Positions 47,487 to 56,034 of a DNA stretch of 64,000 bases are shown here, piece after piece. The stretch is from Actinomycetota bacterium (GTDB lineage Bacteria; Actinomycetota; Thermoleophilia; Solirubrobacterales; Solirubrobacteraceae), in contig VAXW01000005.1 of NCBI GenBank assembly GCA_005884115.1, forward strand, positions 496,001 to 560,000, in the 5' to 3' direction. The position numbers and the translations under genes were made by a program. Each line of letters opens with the position of its first letter. Position 1 is the stretch's first letter. The notes below the pieces were generated by a model. The model was not told where the DNA came from, made no database searches, and saw only the letters and a list, made by a program, of their open reading frames with translations.

Positions 47487-48005
47487 GTGGCAGGGAGTGA
47501 GAACACTCGGACGCGGGCGCAAGGCGTTGCGCCTACAACCTCCCCGGCAGCGGCGCGTGCGCCGCTGCCTCTGCGCGCGCTGGCGCTCGGCGCCGCGCTC
47601 GCCCCGCTCGCACTGGCTCTTGGTGCGCTTGCAGGCTGCGGCAAAAGCGGGCCGCTCTCGAAGGCGGAGTACGTAAAGCGCGCGAACGCGGTCTGCAGGA
47701 GCGAGAAAGCGGGGATGGACGCGGTCGCGTTCTCGTTAGGGAACGTGGTCCAAAAAATCGATGAATCGAATCAGCTGCGAGCCCAGGCGGGCGCCAAGCT
47801 CGCGAAGCTCAAGAAGCCCGCCGGGAACGCCAGCATCTCCGAATGGCTCGGGTTGCGTGCCTCAGCCCTGACCATCGCGCATCAGCTGTCCCTGCACCGA
47901 ACCGATAGGGCGAAAAACCGCGCCTACGTGCGCGCACAGCTCAAAGCCGAAGCGCTCGCCAGATCCATTGGCCTCACGAACTGCGTCGGGTTCGCAGCCA
48001 CCTGA
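47487..48005 (+). CDS. Small putative lipoprotein
   Basis: A 172-residue protein: a hydrophobic segment ([21 protein letters not shown]) with a lipobox Cys, then a helical extracytoplasmic domain (AEYVKRANAVCRSEKAGMDA, later GLTNCVGFAAT) with two Cys that could pair. I do not recognise the family. The GTG start is 12 bases after a TAGGAT -10-like box, so the leader may be very short. The 119-bp gap before it holds nothing else I can identify. Confidence 0.55.
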   Translation: MAGSENTRTRAQGVAPTTSPAAARAPLPLRALALGAALAPLALALGALAGCGKSGPLSKAEYVKRANAVCRSEKAGMDAVAFSLGNVVQKIDESNQLRAQAGAKLAKLKKPAGNASISEWLGLRASALTIAHQLSLHRTDRAKNRAYVRAQLKAEALARSIGLTNCVGFAAT

Positions 48006-48130
48006 CGGAGGGCGCTGACGTGGGCGCGGGGCCGGGTGGTCACGGGCGCCAGCGCAGAGCCGTATCGAGCTGATAGCCGGGTCCCCTCGCGCTCGGCGCG
48101 CGGTCCTGAGCGCCCTTTACACTCCCAAGA

Positions 48131-48598
48131 GTGAGCTCGTGGGACGCTCCCGAGGAGTACGGCGGCGAAGATGAAGTCGAGGCTGCGCCGGCGGGTGAGG
48201 AGCCCAGCTCGGACGCGGAGGCCGATGGCGCACAGGACACGGCGGAGTTCGACGCCCTGCCGGTGCTCGCGCGCGGGCAGGTCCTGACACCCACCTACGA
48301 GCAGGTCCTGACTCCCACTTACTACCGCGCAGGGGGCGCGCAGCTCGCTCGCTCGCCCGAAGGGCTCCTGCCGGCGGTGCACGCCGCAGCGGCCGCGGCG
48401 GGGGGGTTCGTGGCCGGCGCCGCGATGGTTTCCTTCGTGCGGCGGCGCCACCGGCGCGCGCTCGCCCGGCGCGCCGGCATCCCACGCCGCCGTGGCATCC
48501 GGGCGCGCAAGTCCCCGCCGCGCACCGGCGAGCTGCTGCAGGTCGTCGCCAGCCGCTCACTGCTCGTGGACGTGCACCTGCTGGGCGGCCGCGAGTAG
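48131..48598 (+). CDS. Hypothetical protein with VLTPTY repeat and one membrane segment
   Basis: A 155-residue protein. An acidic N-terminus (about 1-45) is followed by the duplicated peptide QVLTPTYEQVLTPTYYR, encoded by two 22-bp near-identical repeats (48277-48298, 48301-48322). A hydrophobic stretch (AAAAAAGGFVAGAAMVSFV) and a basic C-terminal half (RRRHRRALARRAG, then LLQVVASRSLLVDVHLLG) complete it. Function is unknown. GTG start. The reading frame is plausible but unconfirmed. Confidence 0.5.
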   Translation: MSSWDAPEEYGGEDEVEAAPAGEEPSSDAEADGAQDTAEFDALPVLARGQVLTPTYEQVLTPTYYRAGGAQLARSPEGLLPAVHAAAAAAGGFVAGAAMVSFVRRRHRRALARRAGIPRRRGIRARKSPPRTGELLQVVASRSLLVDVHLLGGRE

Positions 48599-48680
48599 CG
48601 AGTTGCCGACGGCTCGGCCGCGGTGTCAGCGGCTAGCGCGCTGGCGCTCGAGCAGCAGCGCGAACGTGGGGCGGTCGGCT

Positions 48681-48686
48681 TATGCT
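48681..48686 (+). promoter_or_regulatory. -10 element giving a leaderless response-regulator transcript
   Basis: TATGCT ends seven bases before the ATG at 48693, so transcription should begin at or within a base or two of the start codon. No Shine-Dalgarno sequence is present. Confidence 0.45.
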
Positions 48687-48692
48687 TGAGCG

Positions 48693-49451
48693 ATGTCCAC
48701 CGTGGCTTCTGTGCGGCTGGGCGAGCCCGAGCGCAGTGCGGGCAATGTCGTGCGTGCGGATGATCCGAGCCGCGGCGGGCGCGTTCTGCTGATAGAGGAC
48801 GAGGCAGGCATCGCCGACTTCGTGCGCCGCGGCCTGGAAGGCGAGGGTCTGCTCGTGCAGGCCGCGGCCGACGGGATCGAAGGCGAGCGGCTCGCTCTGG
48901 AGGGAGGTTTCGACGCCGTCGTCCTCGATCTGATGCTGCCGGGGCGCCCAGGGCTCGAGATCCTAGGCCGGTTGCATAGCGAGAAGCCATCGCTGCCCGT
49001 GATCGTGCTCACCGCGCGCGGCGAAGTCGAGGACAGGGTCGCGGGGCTCGATGCTGGAGCGGTCGACTACCTCGTCAAGCCGTTCTCGCTGGCGGAGCTG
49101 CTCGCGCGCGTGCGCGCTCACCTGCGCGTCAGCGCGCGCTCGCACCCGAGCACGCTGAAGGCCGCGGACATCGAGCTCGACCTGATCACCCGCAAGGTCC
49201 GCCGGGCGGGGCGGACGATCGCCCTCTCGCCGACCGAGTTCGAGCTGCTCTCGTATCTGGTGCACCATCGCGGCGAAGTCGTCTCGCGAGAGCAGATGCT
49301 CGGCGCGGTGTGGGGGTATGAGCACGATCCGGCCACGAACGTGGTCGACGTCTACATCGGCTACCTGCGCCGCAAGCTCGGGCTGCGGGGCGACCCGGCG
49401 CCGATCTTCACGGTGCGCTCGGTCGGCTACCGGCTGGGCGAGACGAGCTGA
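48693..49451 (+). CDS. OmpR/PhoB-type response regulator
   Basis: A 252-residue regulator. The receiver domain spans about 30-145, with acidic residues Glu35/Asp36, phospho-acceptor Asp79 (VVLDLMLPG), Thr in VLTARG and Lys129 (DYLVKPF). The winged-helix DNA-binding domain spans about 155-250 (ALSPTEFELLSYLVHHRGEV, TNVVDVYIGYLRRKL). A 25-residue disordered N-terminus is unusual. The histidine kinase gene follows three bases after its stop. The signal is unknown. Confidence 0.9.
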   Translation: MSTVASVRLGEPERSAGNVVRADDPSRGGRVLLIEDEAGIADFVRRGLEGEGLLVQAAADGIEGERLALEGGFDAVVLDLMLPGRPGLEILGRLHSEKPSLPVIVLTARGEVEDRVAGLDAGAVDYLVKPFSLAELLARVRAHLRVSARSHPSTLKAADIELDLITRKVRRAGRTIALSPTEFELLSYLVHHRGEVVSREQMLGAVWGYEHDPATNVVDVYIGYLRRKLGLRGDPAPIFTVRSVGYRLGETS

Positions 49452-49454
49452 GAG

Positions 49455-51005
49455 GTGAGCCGCCTGTCCGGGCGCCTCGCGCGGGTCGGGTTGCGCTGGC
49501 GACTCGCGGCAGGCGTGGTCGCCGTGACGGTGCTGTGCACCGGCATCACGTTCGTGGCCGTCTACCGCGGCACGGGCACGCAGGTGCGCCGCCAGATCGA
49601 CAGCGAGATCGCGGGCGACGCGGGCGAGCTCGCACACAACGTGCGCTCCGAGCACCCGCGCACCCCGGCCAGGGTCCGGGCGGCCGCCGACGACTACGTT
49701 CACGACCAGCCCTTCGCGGCCGGCTCGACGCTGCTGTTCGCCGTCGTGCCGGGCGTGGGCATGAGCACCAACCGCCCCGAGCTGTTCTCGCAGCGCAAGC
49801 TCGCCCGCGATGAGACGCCGGCAGCGCAGGCGCGGGAGAACGGCCTGTCCGCGCGGCTGCTGAGTGCAGGCATCGGCTACTCCACGCTCGCGCTGCCCGA
49901 CGTCGGCGACCTGCGCCTGCTCAAGCGCGTCGTGACGCTGCCCGGCGGCTTGCGCGTCACGATCGGGGCTGGCGAGCCGCTGTCCGGGGTCGCTCACGCC
50001 CAGGGCGGAGTCGCGCGGGCGTTCATCCTCGCGGGCCTGCTCGCGATCGCGGGCGCGCTGCTTGCCTCCTACGCGATCGGCACGCGCGTCTCGCTGCCGC
50101 TGCGACGTATGGCTGCGGTGGCGACCCGGGTGGACGCCGGCGATTTGGAGCCGCGCATCCCGGAGGCGAGCGGGCACAGCTATGAGGTGCGCGTGCTCGC
50201 CGAGGCCTTCAACCGCATGCTCGACCGCCTGACGGAGGCGTTCGCTAGCCAGCGCGCGTTCGTGGCCGACGCTTCGCACGAGCTTCGCACCCCGCTGACG
50301 GTGATCCGCGGACAGCTGGAACTGCTCGCCACGCAGCGCGGCCCCGCGCACGAGGAGGTTCGCCGCGTCGAGCACCTCGTGCGCGCGGAGATCGACCGCA
50401 TCACGCGCCTTGTCGACGATCTGCTGGTGCTCGTCAAGATCGAGCAGCGACAGTTCCTGCAGCCGCAGGCGGTCGCCCTGCGCGAGTTCGTGCAGGAGCT
50501 GTGGGACGGTGCCAAGCCGCTCGCCGACCGTCGTTTCGAGCTGCCGGCGGTTCCCGAGGGGGAGCTGCAGGCGGACCCGGACCGGCTCGCACAGGCGTTG
50601 CGCAACCTGCTCGCCAACGCCATCGAGCACAGCGCGCCCGAGCGTGGGCTCGTACGCCTGCGCGTGCAGGCGATCGGAGCCGAAGGTGAGCGCGTGTGCT
50701 TTGCAGTCGAGGACGATGGCGCCGGGATCGCGCCCGCCGAGCGCGAGCGCGTCTTCGACCGCTTCTACCGCACCGACGACGCGCGCGACCGGGCCTCGGG
50801 CGGCACCGGCCTGGGCCTTGCGATCGTGCGCGCGATCGCGGAGGCGCACGGTGGCAGCGCGCAGGTCGGGCGATCGCCCGAGGGCGGCGCGAGCTTCGAG
50901 CTGGAGCTTCCGGGCTTTCAGCCTTACGGGACGAGCACCGCCGCGCCCGTGAAGCGCCCCGCGCGCAGGTCCTCGAGCGCCTCGCCGGCGGCCTCCAGCG
51001 GATAG
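49455..51005 (+). CDS. Sensor histidine kinase
   Basis: A 516-residue membrane kinase partnered with the preceding regulator. Two membrane helices (about 13-35 and 190-212) flank a roughly 150-residue extracellular sensor with no recognised ligand motif. HAMP follows (about 213-265), then HisKA with phospho-acceptor His275 (ADASHELRTPLT) and HATPase_c with N-box LLANAIEHS, VEDDGAGIAP and GGTGLGLAIV. The last 27 codons overlap the end of the convergent alcohol dehydrogenase gene; this Ser/Ala-rich tail lies beyond the catalytic fold. Confidence 0.9.
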   Translation: MSRLSGRLARVGLRWRLAAGVVAVTVLCTGITFVAVYRGTGTQVRRQIDSEIAGDAGELAHNVRSEHPRTPARVRAAADDYVHDQPFAAGSTLLFAVVPGVGMSTNRPELFSQRKLARDETPAAQARENGLSARLLSAGIGYSTLALPDVGDLRLLKRVVTLPGGLRVTIGAGEPLSGVAHAQGGVARAFILAGLLAIAGALLASYAIGTRVSLPLRRMAAVATRVDAGDLEPRIPEASGHSYEVRVLAEAFNRMLDRLTEAFASQRAFVADASHELRTPLTVIRGQLELLATQRGPAHEEVRRVEHLVRAEIDRITRLVDDLLVLVKIEQRQFLQPQAVALREFVQELWDGAKPLADRRFELPAVPEGELQADPDRLAQALRNLLANAIEHSAPERGLVRLRVQAIGAEGERVCFAVEDDGAGIAPAERERVFDRFYRTDDARDRASGGTGLGLAIVRAIAEAHGGSAQVGRSPEGGASFELELPGFQPYGTSTAAPVKRPARRSSSASPAASSG

Positions 51006-51982
51006 GTCCTGACGCTCGTCCGCACCGGCACGCGCGGAGCGATCTCGAGAAACTCCGCGGCGTCGCGACGCGTGAGGTTGGCCACCGAGCGAATGACGCG
51101 CTCCTGCCAGAGGTCGCTGTAGGGGAAGGCAGGGATCTCGCTCATGTGGATTCCTCCGCACACCACGGTCCCGCCGGGGGCTACGGCGCGCAGCGCCACG
51201 GGAACCAGCGAGCCATCGGGCGCGAAGATGATGGCCGCCTCGAGCGGTTCGGGTGGCTCCTCATCCGATGCCCCCGCCCACTCGGCGCCGAGCTCGAGCG
51301 CGAACTGTTGCGCGGCTCGATCGCCAGGGCGCGTGAACGCGCACACGCGCCGCTGCTGCCAGCGGCACACCTGGATGAGGATGTGGGCGGCGGCCCCGAA
51401 GCCGTACATGCCGATGCTCGCTGCGTCCCCGCACATGCGCAGCGCCCGGTAGCCGATCAGCCCCGCGCACAGCAGCGGAGCCGCCTGCGTGTCGGGGTAG
51501 CCGGCGGGGATCGGGAAGCAGAAACGCTCATCGGCCAGCGCGAACTCGGCCATGCCGCCATCGATGTCGCGGCCGGTGAACCTGGCGCGCGGACAGAGGT
51601 TCTCGCGCCCACTCAGACACCAGGCGCACTCGCCGCAGGTGTAGCCGAGCCACGGCACCCCGATCAGCGACCCCGGTGCGGGCCTCGAGGTCGCATCCGC
51701 CGGGATGCGGACCTCGGCTTGCTCGGCCCGCGCTTCGCGCGCCGGGCCCGCGGCCTCGACGCTTGCGACGATCTGGTGGCCGAGCACGCGCGGCGCCTGC
51801 GCGACCTCGAGCTCTCCGTCGAGCAGGTGCAGGTCCGTGCGGCAGATCCCGCAGGCGTGGACTCGCAGCAGGAGCTGTCCCTGCTCCGGCTCGGGGATCT
51901 CGCGCTCGAGCGCCCGCAGCGGGCGGCCGGGCGCGTCGAAGACGATCGCCCGCATCGTGCCGGTGGTCCGCGCTTGCGCCAT
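50924..51982 (-). CDS. Zinc-dependent alcohol dehydrogenase
   Basis: A 352-residue MDR-family dehydrogenase. Catalytic-zinc ligands lie in HACGICRTDLH and LGHQIV; structural-zinc cysteines lie in YTCGECAWCLSGRENLC. The Rossmann Gly motif is seen as GMYGFGAAAHILIQV, variant from the usual GxGxxG. QVCRWQQRRVCAFTR follows. It should oxidise a primary or secondary alcohol with NAD(P); the substrate cannot be read. The start is ATG 51982; MRAIVFDAPG at residue 10 is where most homologues begin. Its end overlaps the kinase gene by 82 bp. Confidence 0.85.
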   Translation of the reverse strand: MAQARTTGTMRAIVFDAPGRPLRALEREIPEPEQGQLLLRVHACGICRTDLHLLDGELEVAQAPRVLGHQIVASVEAAGPAREARAEQAEVRIPADATSRPAPGSLIGVPWLGYTCGECAWCLSGRENLCPRARFTGRDIDGGMAEFALADERFCFPIPAGYPDTQAAPLLCAGLIGYRALRMCGDAASIGMYGFGAAAHILIQVCRWQQRRVCAFTRPGDRAAQQFALELGAEWAGASDEEPPEPLEAAIIFAPDGSLVPVALRAVAPGGTVVCGGIHMSEIPAFPYSDLWQERVIRSVANLTRRDAAEFLEIAPRVPVRTSVRTYPLEAAGEALEDLRAGRFTGAAVLVP

Positions 51983-52056
51983 ATTTAGTGCAGTGAACCA
52001 GCTTGCCAGCGCAGTGTGGCGCGCATGAGCTCACCTCACGACCTGCCCGCGCTGCG

Positions 52057-53079
52057 ATGACGGCGGGGGTGCTCTTCAGCCACCCGGCGTGCCTGGAGCA
52101 CGACCCCACGCTGCTCGCGCCCGGCCATCCCGAGGCGCCCGGGCGCCTGCTCGCACTCGAGAGCGAGCTGCGGCGGCGCGAGTGGCCCGGGTGGGACTTT
52201 CGCGAGGCCCCGCCCGCCGGCGAGGAGCAGCTGCAGCTCGTGCACCCCGCCACACACGTGCGCGAGATCGCGGAGCTCTGCTCCCGCGGCGGTGGGGCGC
52301 TCGACCCCGACACACCGGTGGTGGCGGAGTCCTTCCACGCGGCCCGGCATGCGGCCGGCGCTGCCTGTGCGATGGCACGCTCCCTGCTGGCTGGCGAGGC
52401 GCCGTTCTGCTTCTGCGCCGTGCGTCCGCCCGGGCATCACGCCGAGCCGGAGCGCGCGATGGGCTTCTGCCTCTTCAACAACGTCGCGATCGCGGCCGAG
52501 CTGGCGATCCGCGAGCTGGGCGTGCGGCGCGTGTTCATCCTCGACTGGGACGTCCATCACGGCAACGGCACCGCCGAGGCTTTTCGCGCGCGCGCGGATG
52601 TGCTGTTCGCGAGCATCCACCAGTGGCCCTTCTACCCGGGAACGGGGGCCCTCGAAGACGCGGGCAGCGGCGACGGCGAGGGCTACACGATCAACCTTCC
52701 GGTGCCCGCGGGCTCGACCGGTCCGCAGTGGCTCGCGCTGCTCGAGCGCGTCGTGCTCCCGGCGGCCGCTGCCTTCGCCCCTGAGCTGGTGCTCGTCTCG
52801 GCCGGGTTCGACGCCCACGCCGAGGACGGCCTGGCCAACTGCGGCCTGCAGATCGGCGACTACGTCGAGCTGGCGCGCTTGACTCGCGAGCTGGCGCGAG
52901 GTGTGGGGGCACCGCTCGGGGCGGTGCTCGAGGGGGGCTACAACCAGCCCGTGACCGCGCGCTGCGTGAGCGCGACGCTCGCGGCCTTCGCGGGCGAGGA
53001 TGGGGCTGGCTCCCCGGCACGGGACGCGTCTCTCACGCCCGCGGCGGTGGCCCAGGTCGGGCGCTACTGGACGCTGTAG
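52057..53079 (+). CDS. Histone deacetylase-family amidohydrolase (AcuC/APAH-like)
   Basis: A 340-residue zinc hydrolase of the HDAC superfamily. RPPGHHAEPERAMGFCLFNN holds the His-His catalytic pair, DWDVHHGNGT supplies Asp and His zinc ligands, and SAGFDAHAEDGLANC supplies the second Asp ligand. Family members remove acetyl groups from proteins (AcuC) or polyamines; the substrate here is not predictable. The start is ATG 52057, where family similarity begins; an in-frame start 18 codons earlier looks like upstream sequence. Confidence 0.85.
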   Translation: MTAGVLFSHPACLEHDPTLLAPGHPEAPGRLLALESELRRREWPGWDFREAPPAGEEQLQLVHPATHVREIAELCSRGGGALDPDTPVVAESFHAARHAAGAACAMARSLLAGEAPFCFCAVRPPGHHAEPERAMGFCLFNNVAIAAELAIRELGVRRVFILDWDVHHGNGTAEAFRARADVLFASIHQWPFYPGTGALEDAGSGDGEGYTINLPVPAGSTGPQWLALLERVVLPAAAAFAPELVLVSAGFDAHAEDGLANCGLQIGDYVELARLTRELARGVGAPLGAVLEGGYNQPVTARCVSATLAAFAGEDGAGSPARDASLTPAAVAQVGRYWTL

Positions 53080-53092
53080 ACCCACTGCCCCA

Positions 53093-53123
53093 GTGACGCC
53101 CCGCTCACAGTGACACCCCGCTC
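53093..53123. repeat. Short direct repeat between convergent genes
   Basis: GTGAC.CCCCGCTC occurs at 53093-53106 and 53110-53123, 17 bp apart, between the HDAC-like and phosphofructokinase genes. It may be part of a termination region; no clear stem with a T-tract is seen. Confidence 0.5.
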
Positions 53124-53151
53124 GCAAGCTGTCGGGCTCGGGGAGTAGGCC

Positions 53152-54186
53152 TCAGCCGAAGAACAGCTCTGCCGTCTCGTATAACGCGGGGTCGAGCAGC
53201 TTGGGCTCGCGCAACGCCTCAGCGAGCTCCACCTCGACGATGTCGGTACCGCGCAACGCGACCATTGCGCCGAACCGCTTCGCGGTGGCAGCGCGCATCG
53301 CCGCCACACCGAAGCGCGTGGCGAGCACCCGATCGAAGGCCACCGGCGTTCCTCCGCGCTGCACGTGGCCGAGGATCGTGACGCGCGCTTCAAAGCCCGT
53401 CCGCGCCTCGAGCTCCTTCTCGAGCGTGACGCCGATGCCGCCGAGCCGGACGTGTCCGAAGGCGTCTGTGGGAGCATCGCCTTGCGTCTGCAGCGTCCCG
53501 TCAAGCGGCGTTGCGCCCTCCGCGACGACGACGATCGAGAAGCTGCGCCCTCGCTCGTGGCGCTGGCGCAGGTGTGCCACGACCTGGTCGATGTCGAACG
53601 GTCGCTCGGGCACCAGGATCGCATCGGCTCCGCCCGCGATTCCGGCTTGCGTCGCGATCCAGCCGGCGTGGCGCCCCATCACCTCCACGACCATCACGCG
53701 GTTGTGCGACTCGGCCGTCGTGTGCAGGCGGTCGATCGCGTCGGTCACGATCTGCACGGCGGTCTGATAGCCGAACGTGACGTCGGTTCCGCCGAGGTCG
53801 TTGTCGATTGTCTTGGGCACCCCCACGATCGGCACTCCGGCTTCATGCAGGCGCAGAGCCACGCCGAGCGTGTCCTCGCCCCCGATCGCGATCAGCGCGT
53901 CGACGCCGCGTGTCGCGAGCGTGTCGCGGACCGGCGCGACGCCGTCGCGCCCCTCGAGGAAGGGGTTGGTGCGCGAGGTGCCGAGGATCGTGCCTCCGCG
54001 CGGCAGGATCCCGGCTGTGCTCGCCAGGTCGAGCTCGAAGGCGTCGTCATCGAGCACGCCCGCCCAGCCGTGGCGAAAGCCCAGGAAGCTGTTGTCTCCG
54101 GCGGCCAGGCCGCCGCGCACAACCGCGCGTATGACGGCATTGAGCCCGGGGCAATCGCCTCCGCCGGTGAGCAGCCCGACGCGCAT
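53152..54186 (-). CDS. 6-phosphofructokinase, probably pyrophosphate-dependent
   Basis: A 344-residue PFK of the actinobacterial type. The N-terminal GGDCPGLNAVIRAVV phosphate loop, catalytic TIDND (Asp128) and MGRHAGWIA are present. Asp105 in IGGEDTLG replaces the Gly of ATP-dependent enzymes (E. coli Gly104), and Lys125 in PKTIDND replaces Gly124. This pair is the established signature of PPi-dependent PFK. Fructose-6-phosphate phosphorylation would then be reversible. A TAGAGT box eight bases before the ATG on the minus strand suggests a leaderless transcript. Confidence 0.85.
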   Translation of the reverse strand: MRVGLLTGGGDCPGLNAVIRAVVRGGLAAGDNSFLGFRHGWAGVLDDDAFELDLASTAGILPRGGTILGTSRTNPFLEGRDGVAPVRDTLATRGVDALIAIGGEDTLGVALRLHEAGVPIVGVPKTIDNDLGGTDVTFGYQTAVQIVTDAIDRLHTTAESHNRVMVVEVMGRHAGWIATQAGIAGGADAILVPERPFDIDQVVAHLRQRHERGRSFSIVVVAEGATPLDGTLQTQGDAPTDAFGHVRLGGIGVTLEKELEARTGFEARVTILGHVQRGGTPVAFDRVLATRFGVAAMRAATAKRFGAMVALRGTDIVEVELAEALREPKLLDPALYETAELFFG

Positions 54187-54235
54187 TGCGGCCTACTCTA
54201 GAAAGCGCCGAGGTCGCCCCCGGCCGCGGCGCTGG

Positions 54236-55246
54236 CTAGATCCCTTCCCCGGGAAGGAACTCGTTGGTGAGCGGCGGCAGCCCTCTGGCAGGGTCGCGTC
54301 GCAGCAGCCGGTGGGTGTACATCCAGTTCCCGAACGATGCCCACGCCGCGGCGTCCTGCCAGCCGAAGGGCCGACCGCGCGCGCTCGGGAGCGTGGCGGG
54401 CAGCGTCTGCTCGATCGAGGCCAGCTGCAGCTTGAGCTGGAGCGAGGAGTTTGCTTTCACCACGAGCGCGGCCGCCGCCCGCGGGTCGGCTCGCACCTCG
54501 CGCTCGCCGCGCGTGAGCGCCTGCATGAACGCGCGCAGGTCCTGCCCGCGCTTGCGGGCGTCCTGCGCGCGTACGACGAGCACGAGCTCGTCGTACGGGG
54601 GGACGCCGGCGCGGTCGACGGGAATCGTCACCGGGTGCCTGTGCATCTGGGTGAGCTGGATCGCCTCGTAGTTCCAGAAGCCGCCCAGCGTCGCCGCGAC
54701 CTTGCCCGAGAGCATCGCCGGGATGAGATTGAAGCCGACGTTGACCTCCTTCACCGAGGCCGGGTTCACGCCGGCGGCCTGCAGGGCAGTGCGCAGCTCG
54801 GCCGATTGGTAGGGGATCCCGGCGGTGCCGACGGTCTTTCCCTTGAGGTCGGCCACGCGGCCGACGCGCGCCGAGCGCAGTGCGATGATCGAGGTCAGCG
54901 GTCGCTGCACGAGCGCCCCTACGGAGACGAGCTTCAGGCCCTGATCGCGCGCCAGCAAGAGCTCGGGCTCATAGGAGATCGCCATGTCGACGCGGCCGGC
55001 CGCGAGCAGCTTGAGCGGGTCGGCCGGTTCGGCGGGGGTCTGCGGCTGCACGTTGAGGCCGACCGCGCGAAAGTCGCCGTGCGCGATCGCCGAGTAGAGC
55101 GCGGCATGGTCGGCGTTGGGGAAGAAGTCGAGCATCAGCGTGAACGGCTTTGCGGAGTGCGCCGAGACGACGTCGTGCTTTGAGCCGCACGCGCCGAGCC
55201 CCAGACAGGCGAGCAGCGCGAGCAGGGCAGCGATGCGGCGGCTCAC
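54236..55246 (-). CDS. ABC transporter substrate-binding lipoprotein, NMT1/THI5 (ThiY)-like
   Basis: A 336-residue lipoprotein: signal with lipobox (LLACLGLGACGS), then a periplasmic-binding fold of the NMT1/THI5 type (LMLDFFPNADHAALYSAIAHG, VDMAISYEPELLLARDQG, LKGKTVGTAGIPYQSA). ThiY-type proteins bind thiamine or its pyrimidine precursors. Specificity is supported by the TPP riboswitch that heads this operon. The GTG start overlaps the permease stop by GTGA. It is the last gene of an ATPase-permease-binding protein operon. Confidence 0.85.
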   Translation of the reverse strand: MSRRIAALLALLACLGLGACGSKHDVVSAHSAKPFTLMLDFFPNADHAALYSAIAHGDFRAVGLNVQPQTPAEPADPLKLLAAGRVDMAISYEPELLLARDQGLKLVSVGALVQRPLTSIIALRSARVGRVADLKGKTVGTAGIPYQSAELRTALQAAGVNPASVKEVNVGFNLIPAMLSGKVAATLGGFWNYEAIQLTQMHRHPVTIPVDRAGVPPYDELVLVVRAQDARKRGQDLRAFMQALTRGEREVRADPRAAAALVVKANSSLQLKLQLASIEQTLPATLPSARGRPFGWQDAAAWASFGNWMYTHRLLRRDPARGLPPLTNEFLPGEGI

Positions 55247-56034
55247 GCCCCGGCTCCCCGCTCGCGTGGGTGTGCGGCCCACGGCGCGAGCCAGCGCTCG
55301 GCCAGAGCCAGCGAGTAGAAGCACGCGATCGCGAACGCGAACAGCACGAACGCGGCAGCGTAGGCGCGAGGCGTCTGCAGCGCGGTCAGGTCGGCGTTGA
55401 TCTCGCGTCCGAGGCCCGGATGCCCGCTCGTGGTCGCGGTCTGGGACTCCGCGATGTAGGCGCCGATGACGGCGATCGTGAGGGCGATGCGCGCGCCGCT
55501 GATCGCCGCGGGCAGCGCGGCCGGCAGCTCGGCGAAGCGAAACGCCTGCCAGCGCGAGGCGTCGAGCGTGCGCAGCAGCTTGAGCTGCTCGGGGTCGCTC
55601 GCCATCAGCCCGTCCACGGTCGTGACCAGGACGGGGAAGAAGCAGATCAACACGATCACGGCGAGCTTGGGCACGATCCCAAATCCCCACCAGAACACGA
55701 GCAGCGGCGCGATCACGGCGATCGGCACGGCCTGCGAGCCGACAGCCAGCGGGTAGACCGCGCGGCGCAGCAGCGGCGAGAGGTGGACGCCGACCGCCAG
55801 CACGAAGCCCAGCACCAGCGCCGCGGCGATGCCCAGCCCGACCTCGATGGCGGTGGGGGCGAGATTACCGGCGAGCAGGCCCGCGTTGTCCCACAGCGCC
55901 GCTGCCACCGAGTGGGGAGCGGGCAGCACGAACGCGCTCGTTTGACTGGCCTGGACGTACAGCTCCCAGGCACCGAGCAAGGCGCAGAGCAGGAGCGTCG
56001 GAGGCAGAGCCCTCGCGGCCCGCGCGCGGATCAC
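55243..56034 (-). CDS. ABC transporter permease, ThiX-like (BPD_transp_1)
   Basis: A 263-residue permease with six membrane helices and the EAA-type cytoplasmic loop (LRTLDASRWQAFRFAELPAAL). Similar to SsuC/TauC/ThiX permeases. GTG start overlapping the ATPase gene's end by 4 bp. With the riboswitch and a THI5-like binding protein it most likely imports a thiamine precursor. Confidence 0.85.
   Translation of the reverse strand: MIRARAARALPPTLLLCALLGAWELYVQASQTSAFVLPAPHSVAAALWDNAGLLAGNLAPTAIEVGLGIAAALVLGFVLAVGVHLSPLLRRAVYPLAVGSQAVPIAVIAPLLVFWWGFGIVPKLAVIVLICFFPVLVTTVDGLMASDPEQLKLLRTLDASRWQAFRFAELPAALPAAISGARIALTIAVIGAYIAESQTATTSGHPGLGREINADLTALQTPRAYAAAFVLFAFAIACFYSLALAERWLAPWAAHPRERGAGA

Noticed and set aside
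48963..51161. 732-codon minus-strand open frame opposite the response regulator and kinase
   Set aside because: Shadow frame; the plus-strand two-component genes carry all expected motifs.
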